Source of the DNA: an uncultured Lachnospiraceae bacterium
GTDB taxonomy: Bacteria > Bacillota > Clostridia > Lachnospirales > Lachnospiraceae
DNA: 33,376 nucleotides
Direction: 5' to 3'
Assembly (NCBI GenBank): GCA_902788645.1
Contig: CADAKW010000020.1
Location: 1-33,376, forward strand
Shown: positions 16,182-23,784 of the stretch, piece after piece
Layout: every line of letters begins with the position of its first letter
Position numbering within the stretch: position 1 is the first letter of the stretch
Made by a program: the position numbers and the translations under genes
The notes under the pieces: generated by a model
Seen by the model: the letters and a program-made list of their open reading frames with translations, nothing else
The model's database searches: none
What the model was told of the DNA's origin: nothing

Positions 16182-17972
16182 ATGGCATTAGATGGAATGG
16201 TAATTGCAAATATCGTATATGAACTGGAGCGTGATCTGGCGGGGGGCCGCATTGCCAAGATCGCACAGCCGGAGAAGGACGAGCTGCTTCTGACGATCAA
16301 GCAGAGCAGGGCCGGTGAAGACGGAAAGACGATTCGCAGCCAGAAAAGACTGGTGCTTTCGGTAAATCCAAGTCTTCCACTGATCTATGAAACAGAGGAG
16401 ACAAAGAATTCTCCTATGACGGCACCGACCTTCTGCATGGTTCTTAGGAAGCATCTGTCCAACAGCAGGATCCTCTCTGTCCGGCAGATCGGTCTGGAGC
16501 GTGTGCTTTGCTTTGAACTGGAGCATCTGAATGAGATGGGGGATCTGTGCCACAAGAAATTATATATTGAACTGATGGGAAAGCACAGCAATATCATCTT
16601 CTGTCAGGAGGATGATATGATCATTGACAGCATCAAACGGGTCTCAGCTCTGGTCAGCTCTGTGCGTGAGGTGCTGCCGGGCAGAACATATTTTATCCCC
16701 AATACACAGGAAAAACTGGATCCCTTTACGGTAAGCTGTGAGGAGTTTACGGAAAAAATCCTGACAAAGTCCATGCCGCCTGCAAAGGCGCTGTATACCT
16801 CTCTGACCGGCTTTAGTCCGGTGATGGCAAATGAGCTTTTATACCGGGCAAGTCTGCAGGATGCCTCCTCTACCAGCGAGCTTTCGGATATGGAGCGGCT
16901 TCATCTGTTCCGCAATTTTGAGCGTCTCCGGGAGGAGTTACTCTCCCACTCCTTCGCTCCGACACTGATCAAACGGGGACAGGAGCCGGTGGAGTTTGCG
17001 GCATTTCCTCTGACCTCCTACGAGAGGGACGAGACATGTCAGAGTATTTCCTATGACAGTATCAGCCGTCTGCTGTATGATTTTTATGCGCAGAAGGAGC
17101 TGTATTCCCGGATCCACCAGAAATCCTTTGAGCTGCGCCGTGTCACCAATACGGCACTGGAGCGCTGCCGCAAGAAATACGATCTTCAGGAGAAACAGCT
17201 CCGTGACACGAAAAAGCGTGATAAATATAAGGTATATGGTGATCTTTTAACGACCTATGGTTATAGTCTGGCTGGCGGGGAGAAAAGTTTTACCTGCGAG
17301 AATTATTATGATGAGGGCAAGGAAATCACGATTCCGCTGGATGAGACAAAATCTGCCATGGAAAATGCCAAGCGCTATTTTGATAAATATGCCAAGTTAA
17401 AAAGAACCTTCGAGGCGTTGACGGTTCAGTTGGAGGAAACGAGACAGGAAATTGAGCATCTGGAGTCTGTGAGCAATGCGCTGGATATTGCCCGTCAGGA
17501 GGAGGATCTTACCTTGATCCGTCAGGAGCTTTCCGAGTGCGGTTATGTGAAGAAGCATGCACAGCCCCGCAGTAACAGGGGGCGTGTCAAGGTCAAGAGC
17601 AAGCCGTTTCATTATATTTCCTCTGATGGATTTCATATGTATGTGGGCAGAAACAATTACCAGAATGATGAGCTCACTTTCCACTTTGCCAATGGCGGTG
17701 ACTGGTGGTTTCATGCCAAAGGGACGGCCGGATCCCATGTGATCGTAAAGACCGAGGGAAAGGAACTGCCGGACAGAACCTTTGAGGAGGCAGCAGCTCT
17801 GGCAGGCTGGTATTCCAAGGCGAAGGATCAGGCAAAAGCTGAGATTGATTATATCCAGAGAAAACATATTAAAAAGCCAAACGGAAGCAAGCCGGGCTTT
17901 GTCGTATATTACACCAATTATTCCATGACTATCGTGCCGGACATTTCCGGTCTTAAGGAAGTAGAGGATTAG
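16182..17972 (+). CDS. rqcH: RqcH, NFACT-family ribosome rescue factor
   Basis: A 596-residue NFACT protein (formerly annotated fibronectin-binding FbpA). RqcH binds stalled 50S-peptidyl-tRNA complexes and recruits tRNA-Ala to add C-terminal alanine tails that mark the chain for degradation. Domains: NFACT-N from the start (ALDGMVIANIVYEL, AGGRIAKIAQP, APTFCMVLRKHL) to about 190, HhH region, a long coiled coil (about 290-450) and NFACT-R (about 475-575; HMYVGRNNYQNDELTF, DWWFHAKGTAGSHVI). Full length. GGGGG lies about 11 nt before ATG. It is followed after 77 bp by hisJ. Confidence 0.95.
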   Translation: MALDGMVIANIVYELERDLAGGRIAKIAQPEKDELLLTIKQSRAGEDGKTIRSQKRLVLSVNPSLPLIYETEETKNSPMTAPTFCMVLRKHLSNSRILSVRQIGLERVLCFELEHLNEMGDLCHKKLYIELMGKHSNIIFCQEDDMIIDSIKRVSALVSSVREVLPGRTYFIPNTQEKLDPFTVSCEEFTEKILTKSMPPAKALYTSLTGFSPVMANELLYRASLQDASSTSELSDMERLHLFRNFERLREELLSHSFAPTLIKRGQEPVEFAAFPLTSYERDETCQSISYDSISRLLYDFYAQKELYSRIHQKSFELRRVTNTALERCRKKYDLQEKQLRDTKKRDKYKVYGDLLTTYGYSLAGGEKSFTCENYYDEGKEITIPLDETKSAMENAKRYFDKYAKLKRTFEALTVQLEETRQEIEHLESVSNALDIARQEEDLTLIRQELSECGYVKKHAQPRSNRGRVKVKSKPFHYISSDGFHMYVGRNNYQNDELTFHFANGGDWWFHAKGTAGSHVIVKTEGKELPDRTFEEAAALAGWYSKAKDQAKAEIDYIQRKHIKKPNGSKPGFVVYYTNYSMTIVPDISGLKEVED

Positions 17973-18049
17973 AGATAAATACTTATAAAAGGTAATTGTT
18001 GACCATGCAGCCGATGGTTTGCGGACCGAGAAAGGAATGGAAAATTATT

Positions 18050-18892
18050 ATGACACGTTCTGACAACCATGTACACACATCATTTTCTACCGATAGTGAT
18101 ACCCCGATGGAGGCAATGGTACGGCGGGGTATTGAGCTGGGGCTGGATTCGATCTGTTTTACGGATCATATCGATTATGATTTCCCGGATACCGGAAATG
18201 GTGTGGAGTTTTTGTTTGAGATGGAGCCATATTTTGAGATGCTCTCCTATCTACAGGGAAAGTATCCGCAGTTTGAGATCCGCCGCGGTGTGGAGCTGGG
18301 ATTGAAACCGGATCTGGCCAAACGGTGCAACGAGCTGATCCATGCACATCCCTTTGATTTTGTAATCGGATCGACACATTTAGTTGATAATGTAGATCCG
18401 TATTATCCGTCTTTCTGGGAACAGTTTTCTGAAAAAGACGGAATCCGGAGATATTATGAGATCACCATGGAAAATATCCGGACAGATACGGAGTTTGATG
18501 TGTACGGTCATATTGATTACATTATCCGTTATACTCCGACACAGCAGAAAAACAAGGCACAGGGGATCATAGACGAAGCATATATGGAGCGGTGCTTCCG
18601 GGATTCGTCCGATATGATCGACGAGATCCTTCGTCTCCTGCTGTCAAAGGGGAAAGGAATAGAGGTTAATACGGCCGGGATTAAATATGGTCTTGGCCAT
18701 ACCAATCCTCAGGAGAAGGTGCTGAAACGCTACCGGGAGCTTGGGGGCGAGATCATTACCGTAGGTTCGGATGCCCATGAAACGAAGCATCTGGCATACG
18801 CTTTTGAGGGGATTCCGGAGCTTTTACGAAAATGCGGTTTCCGGTATTACACGGAGTTCAGGGGACACCGGCCGGAAATGATCCCCCTTTAA
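18050..18892 (+). CDS. hisJ: Histidinol-phosphatase, PHP type
   Basis: A 280-residue PHP-superfamily phosphatase for the step from histidinol phosphate to histidinol. Metal-ligand motifs are DNHVHTSFS near the start, TDHIDYDFP, RRGVELGL, GSTHLVD, YGHIDYIIRY and GSDAHE near the end, the full trinuclear set. The start at 18050 is chosen because family members begin just before the first DxHxH; the frame stays open to a TTG at 17996. No other his genes are near, which is common for HisJ in Clostridia. Other PHP phosphoesterases are possible, but the HTSFSTDSD and YTPTQQ features fit HisJ. Confidence 0.88.
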   Translation: MTRSDNHVHTSFSTDSDTPMEAMVRRGIELGLDSICFTDHIDYDFPDTGNGVEFLFEMEPYFEMLSYLQGKYPQFEIRRGVELGLKPDLAKRCNELIHAHPFDFVIGSTHLVDNVDPYYPSFWEQFSEKDGIRRYYEITMENIRTDTEFDVYGHIDYIIRYTPTQQKNKAQGIIDEAYMERCFRDSSDMIDEILRLLLSKGKGIEVNTAGIKYGLGHTNPQEKVLKRYRELGGEIITVGSDAHETKHLAYAFEGIPELLRKCGFRYYTEFRGHRPEMIPL

Positions 18893-18913
18893 ACAGCTGT
18901 ATAGAAAGTAATT

Positions 18914-20053
18914 CTATGATATCTGCCGAAGCTCCTGCACAAAGGAACGGATATTTTCGAAGGTTTCATTGATCTCTTCCATGGTATTTTCATGGCCTAC
19001 GGTGATACGCAGTGCGCCAAGAGCCATATCATCAGGGAGTCCGATGGCATGCAGTACATGGGATGGGGCCTGATCGGCAGAGGAACAGGCAGAACCGCCG
19101 GATACATAGATATCTTTGGTTTCCAGCATAGCGATCAGAGTGGCTCCGTCAATCCCCTGAAAGCTTACGTTTAAATTGCCCGGAAGGCGTTTTTTGCTGC
19201 TGCCGTTCAATCGGGTCATAGGGATTTCAGAAAGGATCCGGTGCATCAGATGATCCCGGAGTACTGATTCCTGCAGGGCATATTCATTCATATGCTCCAG
19301 AGAGAGCTGCGCTGCTTTTCCCATGCCAACGATCCCGGCAACATTCTCGGTCCCTGCTCTCCTGCCCTGCTCCTGGGCACCACCGTACAGCAAAGGAGAA
19401 AGAGGCGTGCCTTCTCCGGCGTAGAGGAAGCCGACACCTTTGGGACCGCCGAATTTATGGGCACTGACACTTAAAAAATCAATAGGAGCCTCTGATACAT
19501 CAATGGGGATATGGGCATATGCCTGAACAGCATCTGTATGAAATGGGATGCTGTTTTTTTGTGCAATCTGTCCTAATTCCCGGACAGGCTGCAGGGTGCC
19601 GATCTCGTTGTTGGCATACATCACAGAGATCAGGATCGTATCGGGACGGATTGCCTGTTCCAGTACGGCGGGTTCCACAAATCCCTCACGGTTCACGGTC
19701 AGATATGTTACCTCAAAGCCGCAGCTTTCCAGAAACTGACAGGTATGGAGGATCGCATGGTGCTCCATGGCGGAGGTGATGATATGGCGTCCTTTCCCGG
19801 AGAGAGTTCTGGCAGCATTTACCAGTACCCAGTTGTCCGATTCTGTTCCGCCACTGGTAAAAATGATCTCCTGCGGTTTCGCGTGGATACTTTCTGCCAG
19901 ACCGATGCGGATCTCATCAAGCTTTTTATGAAGAAGCCTTCCCTCTTTGTAGGCACCGGAAGGATTGTAATAATACTCGTGAAGGTATGGTGTCATCTCA
20001 CGGATGACCTCCGGATAAACTGCTGTCGTTGCGGCATGGTCCAAATAGATCAT
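18914..20053 (-). CDS. Cysteine desulfurase (NifS/IscS family)
   Basis: A 379-residue PLP enzyme that takes sulfur from cysteine for Fe-S clusters or tRNA thiolation. Seen are YLDHAATTAV at the start, GGTESDN (67-73), His98 in MEHHA, the PLP lysine Lys200 in SAHKFGGPKG and the catalytic persulfide Cys323 in GGSACSS. The start at 20053 matches the family; AAAGGGG lies about 11 nt upstream. No iscU or thiI neighbour is inside the window. A 530-bp foldback element is inserted 23 bp upstream of the ATG's 5' side, so promoter and leader have been changed by that insertion. Confidence 0.94.
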   Translation of the reverse strand: MIYLDHAATTAVYPEVIREMTPYLHEYYYNPSGAYKEGRLLHKKLDEIRIGLAESIHAKPQEIIFTSGGTESDNWVLVNAARTLSGKGRHIITSAMEHHAILHTCQFLESCGFEVTYLTVNREGFVEPAVLEQAIRPDTILISVMYANNEIGTLQPVRELGQIAQKNSIPFHTDAVQAYAHIPIDVSEAPIDFLSVSAHKFGGPKGVGFLYAGEGTPLSPLLYGGAQEQGRRAGTENVAGIVGMGKAAQLSLEHMNEYALQESVLRDHLMHRILSEIPMTRLNGSSKKRLPGNLNVSFQGIDGATLIAMLETKDIYVSGGSACSSADQAPSHVLHAIGLPDDMALGALRITVGHENTMEEINETFENIRSFVQELRQIS

Positions 20054-20075
20054 TTTATACGTTGCCCCTTTCATC

Positions 20076-20627
20076 GAGTTATTAATTCATACTTCCCACC
20101 CTAAATGTCTGACTGTGCCCATAATATTTCTTATGTCCAAGGTATAAATATGATTTTTGCCTTGAATTATTTGAAAATCCGTGAGCTGGTGCCCCCAAAA
20201 TTGTCTTGTCACTTACGGATTTCGAAAAGTCTAATTGCTTTGCTGTTTCGATGTTTGATAAACGTGTCTTCCCGTACTCGCCTCCGGGTGGGATTCAGGT
20301 GTTTCGAAGGGCACTTTCGCACTCGCTGGTGTTTACGCCACGTTTTTTGTGGCGTTATGCACCATTGCGTAGTGCGACGTAGCGGGAGCGTGCCCACCGA
20401 AATAGCTGAGCCCACCAGGGAGGCTCAGTCGTCCAGACACGTATTCATCGAAACATTGCAAAGCAAAGACTTTTCAGAAATCCTACTGATCTGCGTCAAT
20501 TTTGGGAGTCACAGTCTCACGGGTATTATTAAATTTTCTGAGGCAAAAATCTCTATTCAGTCTCTCTGACATAAGAAATATTATGGGCATATTACATTAT
20601 TCTCTGTGGGAAGTTTGAGTTATTAAT
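20076..20627. mobile_element. 530-bp foldback (MITE-like) element with 11-bp flanking direct repeats
   Basis: The direct repeat GAGTTATTAAT occurs at 20076-20086 and 20617-20627. Just inside it, ACTTCCCAC (20091-20099) and GTGGGAAGT (20606-20614) form inverted ends. A second, 22-bp perfect inverted repeat pairs 20116-20137 with 20568-20589, and pairing continues inward almost to the centre. There is no transposase and no convincing gene. The layout fits a non-autonomous transposed element with target-site duplication, or a large structured RNA gene that has been mobilised. The spacing between direct repeat and inverted end differs (4 bp left, 2 bp right). No family is recognised. Confidence 0.7.
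20116..20589. other. Folded core of the foldback element, possible large structured RNA
   Basis: Nested helices seen by eye: 20116-20137/20568-20589; 20152-20162/20541-20551; 20179-20185/20516-20522; 20194-20203/20497-20506; 20217-20231/20468-20483 (one bulged A); 20237-20243/20458-20464; 20244-20253/20446-20455; 20262-20269/20435-20442. Beyond this the rod branches: 20406-20412/20422-20428 is one hairpin, 20309-20314/20390-20395 closes another arm, holding 20317-20323/20371-20377 and 20335-20341/20349-20355. The strand of any transcript is not resolved, since nearly all pairs are Watson-Crick. Confidence 0.65.
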
Positions 20628-20729
20628 ACTTTATGCGTTTTTTAGTCATAGTTGCATTATTTTTTCATAGAAATGAACAAAGGAATATGACCGGACAGAT
20701 TACAGACTGCCGGTTCCGGAGGCATAACC

Positions 20730-22400
20730 ATGGGAACGATGGCGAGAAAACTTCTGAAAGGGACATTATTATTGACGATCACCGGTTTTGTGACAAGGAT
20801 CCTGGGTTTTTTCTACCGTATTTATCTGGCAGATATGCTGGGAGCACATTATCTGGGGATCTATCAGCTGATCTTTCCGGTATATGCCATTTGTTTTACG
20901 ATATATGGAGCCGGGATCCAGACGGCACTGTCCCAGGTCATTGCATCGGAAAAGAACAAGGACGATAACAACTGTTCTGTGATGAAAATATTCTGGACCG
21001 GGACAGGGATTGCAATGTTTCTGGCATTTTCCCTGCAGTTTTTATTGTGGTGGAAAGCAGAATGGATCGCTCTTCATTTTGTGATGGAACCGGCACTGAC
21101 ACCATACCTACGGATTATGACAGTGTTTTTTCCGTTCTGCTGCCTGGGGGCGTGTATAAATGGGTATTATTACGGAATACAGGATGCAAAGATTCCTGCT
21201 ATGACGCAGGTGGTGGAACAGCTCTTTCGTATTTTGTTTGTGTTTGGAATGACGTTCTTTATGATGCCAAATGCCACGGTAGAACAAAATTGCCGGATTG
21301 CTGTATGGGGCCTTGCTGCCGGGGAGATCAGTTCCTGTATTTATAATGTGTGGAAGCTATGGAATCATTGCCGGAAAGGAGCAGGGGGAAGCTGCTGCCG
21401 GCAGCAATACAAAACCGAAGCTGTTGCCGGACCGAAGGATAGAAATCAGTCATTATCTGTACGTAACAGGATAAATTGCTGCAGTGCCGGAATCCGTTCA
21501 CTGATCTGGCTTGCCTCTACTCTCACGCTCACAAGACTTTTTATTACCTTTCTCAACAGTGTGGAAACCGTTCTGCTGCCGGCAATGTTAAAACGATATG
21601 GCTGCAACAACTCAGAGGCACTCAGCATTTATGGCGTGCTGACCGGCATGACATTTTCTTTTCTTATGTTTCCTTCGACGATCACAAATTCTCTTGCGGT
21701 CCTTTTAGTTCCTTCTGTGGCCGAGGCAGATGCCGCCGGGGATATCCGTATGATCCGCAGGAGTATTTCCCTTTCCATACGCTATTGTCTGCTTTTGGGA
21801 ATCCTTTGTACCGGATTTTTTATGGTATTTGGAAACGAGCTTGGGATGGTGGTCTTTCATAATGAAATGGCGGGCGATTTTCTGGTGACGCTGTCGTGGC
21901 TTTGTCCGTTTCTGTATCTGGGAACGGCTCTTACCAGCATCATCAATGGTATGAAAAAGACACATATCTCCTTTGTGATCACAGCGGTCAGTCTGGGAGT
22001 ACGGATCCTGTTTTTGCTTTGGGCGGTTCCTGTTTATGGTATGCGTCTTTATCTGATCGGACTGCTGGTAAGCCAGCTTTTGCAGGTGGTGCTGGAGCTG
22101 TTTTATCTGAGACCGTATTTACGGACAGAGGATGCTTCCCGGAGAACAGGGGAGGAATTCGATGCTGTTCGTGGGATCCTTTTGCCGGGACTTTGGCTGA
22201 TTCCCGGTGCCATTGCAGCAAAAAGCAGCTACCAATGGTTTGGCAGCTGCTGTCCTCATCGTTATGCTATTTTATATCTTGCGGTGGCAGGGATGATATT
22301 TTGTACCATCTACCTGTCGGGACTGCTTCTATCCGGGGGGATCACTCTGTCTTTTCTCCGGAAGAGGAATCCTTTGGCTGCTCCGTCTCATCAAAGGTAA
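20730..22400 (+). CDS. SpoVB-like MOP-superfamily lipid flippase
   Basis: A 556-residue membrane protein of the MATE/MOP polysaccharide-exporter superfamily with about 14 helices. The start LLKGTLLLTITGFVTRILGFFYRIYLADMLG is the typical SpoVB/MurJ-like opening, and GAGIQTALSQVIASE, GYYYGIQDAKIPA and FPSTITNSLAVLLVPSVAEA follow. Such proteins flip lipid-linked wall or spore-cortex precursors. A Cys-rich, basic cytoplasmic insert (about 213-245) lies between helices 6 and 7. GGAGG lies 8 nt before ATG. Its last 59 bp overlap the convergent gene on the other strand. SpoVB versus other flippases of the family cannot be settled here. Confidence 0.88.
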   Translation: MGTMARKLLKGTLLLTITGFVTRILGFFYRIYLADMLGAHYLGIYQLIFPVYAICFTIYGAGIQTALSQVIASEKNKDDNNCSVMKIFWTGTGIAMFLAFSLQFLLWWKAEWIALHFVMEPALTPYLRIMTVFFPFCCLGACINGYYYGIQDAKIPAMTQVVEQLFRILFVFGMTFFMMPNATVEQNCRIAVWGLAAGEISSCIYNVWKLWNHCRKGAGGSCCRQQYKTEAVAGPKDRNQSLSVRNRINCCSAGIRSLIWLASTLTLTRLFITFLNSVETVLLPAMLKRYGCNNSEALSIYGVLTGMTFSFLMFPSTITNSLAVLLVPSVAEADAAGDIRMIRRSISLSIRYCLLLGILCTGFFMVFGNELGMVVFHNEMAGDFLVTLSWLCPFLYLGTALTSIINGMKKTHISFVITAVSLGVRILFLLWAVPVYGMRLYLIGLLVSQLLQVVLELFYLRPYLRTEDASRRTGEEFDAVRGILLPGLWLIPGAIAAKSSYQWFGSCCPHRYAILYLAVAGMIFCTIYLSGLLLSGGITLSFLRKRNPLAAPSHQR

Positions 22401-22731
22401 GACCGAGATTGCCGTCCCTTGCGATCGTGCGGTTCAGACGCATTTTTAACTCACCCCAGGCGTCCACCAGAGCCATCTTCTCGGAAAATGGCATATCCTT
22501 CAGATAAGACATATTTTCATCCTCCGGAAGCATGGATGAGCGTGGCATGGTCAGAATATATGTACGATTGGAATTGATCGTGATCGTGGTATAATCCGAC
22601 TTTGACAGTGTCAGCTCAAACTGAAATGCCCGTCTCCTGGCGTCTACGGTAATGTCCCGTGCGATCTTGTTCCGTTTGCGGTATAAATAATCTACAATCT
22701 TGTCTAACTTGTAATCGATACTGCTCCCCAT
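22342..22731 (-). CDS. Conserved-looking small cytoplasmic protein of unknown function
   Basis: A 129-residue soluble protein with a basic N-terminal helix (IDYKLDKIVDYLYRKRNK), a beta-rich middle (FELTLSKSDYTTITINSNRTYILTMPR), an acidic helix (FSEKMALVDAWGELKMRLNR) and a disordered Glu/Ser/Lys tail. AGGAGG lies 9 nt before the ATG, inside the end of metA, and the intergenic gap is 5 bp, so it is co-transcribed with metA. Its tail overlaps the 3' end of the flippase gene on the opposite strand. I do not recognise the family. Confidence 0.78.
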   Translation of the reverse strand: MGSSIDYKLDKIVDYLYRKRNKIARDITVDARRRAFQFELTLSKSDYTTITINSNRTYILTMPRSSMLPEDENMSYLKDMPFSEKMALVDAWGELKMRLNRTIARDGNLGLTFDETEQPKDSSSGEKTE

Positions 22732-22736
22732 AACAG

Positions 22737-23684
22737 CTACCTCCTTTTCTGATGCTTTGATAACACTTTCTTTGTATTGATAAACTCAAACGGAGTCTCC
22801 TGATAAACATAATAATTGATCCAGTTACTGTACATAGCGTTGGCTGCACCGCGCCAGCGAAGGAGCGGTTTCTGCTCCGGATCGTTATTTGGATAATAAT
22901 TCTCCGGAAGTGCGATATCAATGCCCTTGGCAATATCCCGCTTATACTCCTTGTCCAGTGTCAGGCGGTCATATTCCAGATGACCCAGAACAAAGATCTG
23001 TCTGCCGTCCTGTGCCATCAGGATCAGCTCTCCCACCTCAGGAGAATCTGCCAGAAGCAGCAGATCGTCACAGGCGGCGATCGCCTTGCTGTCTACGCCT
23101 GTATTGCGGGAATGTGGTGCCCAGAAAACATCATCAAAGCCGCGGAGTAATGGAATCTTGCGGTGGTGAACACGGTGTTCGAAGATACCAAAGGCCTTCT
23201 GTGGCAGCAGATATTTTGGAATGCCGTAATGATAGTAAAGTCCTGCCTGTGCTCCCCAGCAGATATGAAGGGTGGAGGTCACGTTTGTTTTGGACCAGTC
23301 CATAATATGGGTCAGCTCTTCCCAGTACTGAACCTCCTCATACTCCATCTGTTCTACCGGAGCTCCGGTGATGATCAGCCCGTCAAAGTTTTTGTCCTTT
23401 ACATCATCAAAGGTCTGATAAAACTGATTTAAGTGGCTGGCAGGTGTATTTTTGCCGATGTAACTGGCGGTGGTCAGAAAAGTGACCTCCAGCTGAAGAG
23501 GTGTATTGGAAAGGCTCCGCATCATCTGGATCTCCGTGTCCTCCTTCAGGGGCATCAGATTGAGGATCGCAATCTGAAGGGGGCGGATATTCTGAGTGCT
23601 GGCCCTTGTTTCATTCATAATAAAGATATTTTCATTTTCCATGATCTTCTTTGCCGGAAGATCATTCTGAACCTTAATTGGCAT
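22737..23684 (-). CDS. metAA: Homoserine O-acetyltransferase (MetA family, acetyl-CoA type)
   Basis: A 315-residue MetA-family enzyme that activates the hydroxyl of homoserine for methionine synthesis. Catalytic Cys142 (HICWGAQ), His235 and Glu237 (GHLEYDR) are all at the expected positions. Residue 111 is Glu (APVEQMEYEEV); in this family Glu111 goes with acetyl-CoA and Gly111 with succinyl-CoA, so an acetyltransferase is predicted. The start at 23684 has GAGGAG 6 nt upstream; a longer frame to 23741 lacks that support. It shares a transcript with the following 129-residue gene. A promoter and a leader hairpin precede it. Confidence 0.94.
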   Translation of the reverse strand: MPIKVQNDLPAKKIMENENIFIMNETRASTQNIRPLQIAILNLMPLKEDTEIQMMRSLSNTPLQLEVTFLTTASYIGKNTPASHLNQFYQTFDDVKDKNFDGLIITGAPVEQMEYEEVQYWEELTHIMDWSKTNVTSTLHICWGAQAGLYYHYGIPKYLLPQKAFGIFEHRVHHRKIPLLRGFDDVFWAPHSRNTGVDSKAIAACDDLLLLADSPEVGELILMAQDGRQIFVLGHLEYDRLTLDKEYKRDIAKGIDIALPENYYPNNDPEQKPLLRWRGAANAMYSNWINYYVYQETPFEFINTKKVLSKHQKRR

Positions 23685-23717
23685 ATACAACTCCTCTTTT
23701 CTCGTAACTGCAAAATC

Positions 23718-23784
23718 ACTCCTCCTGAGGGTCGTACCCAAAAGGAGTACCTATTATTGTTGCAGATATTTTATATTCTGTCAA
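23718..23784 (-). promoter_or_regulatory. metA promoter and leader hairpin
   Basis: Minus-strand -35 TTGACA (23779-23784) overlaps the last codons of ligA; -10 AACAAT (23756-23761) follows a 17-bp spacer. The short leader contains a hairpin at 23718-23748: outer ACTCCT/AGGAGT-like arms and an inner GGGT-ACG-ACCC stem, which hides an AGGAGG sequence. It lies 34 nt before the metA ATG. It does not match an S-box as far as I can see. Confidence 0.5.

Noticed and set aside
20105..20569. A 154-codon plus-strand frame through the foldback element
   Set aside because: It reads through both arms of the inverted structure, has no good RBS and no protein-like motif; an accident of the palindrome.
21896..22507. 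A 203-codon frame within the flippase gene
   Set aside because: Alternate frame of a membrane protein gene with low-complexity composition and no RBS.
23718..23784. SAM (S-box) riboswitch before metA
   Set aside because: The leader is far too short and lacks the conserved S-box core.
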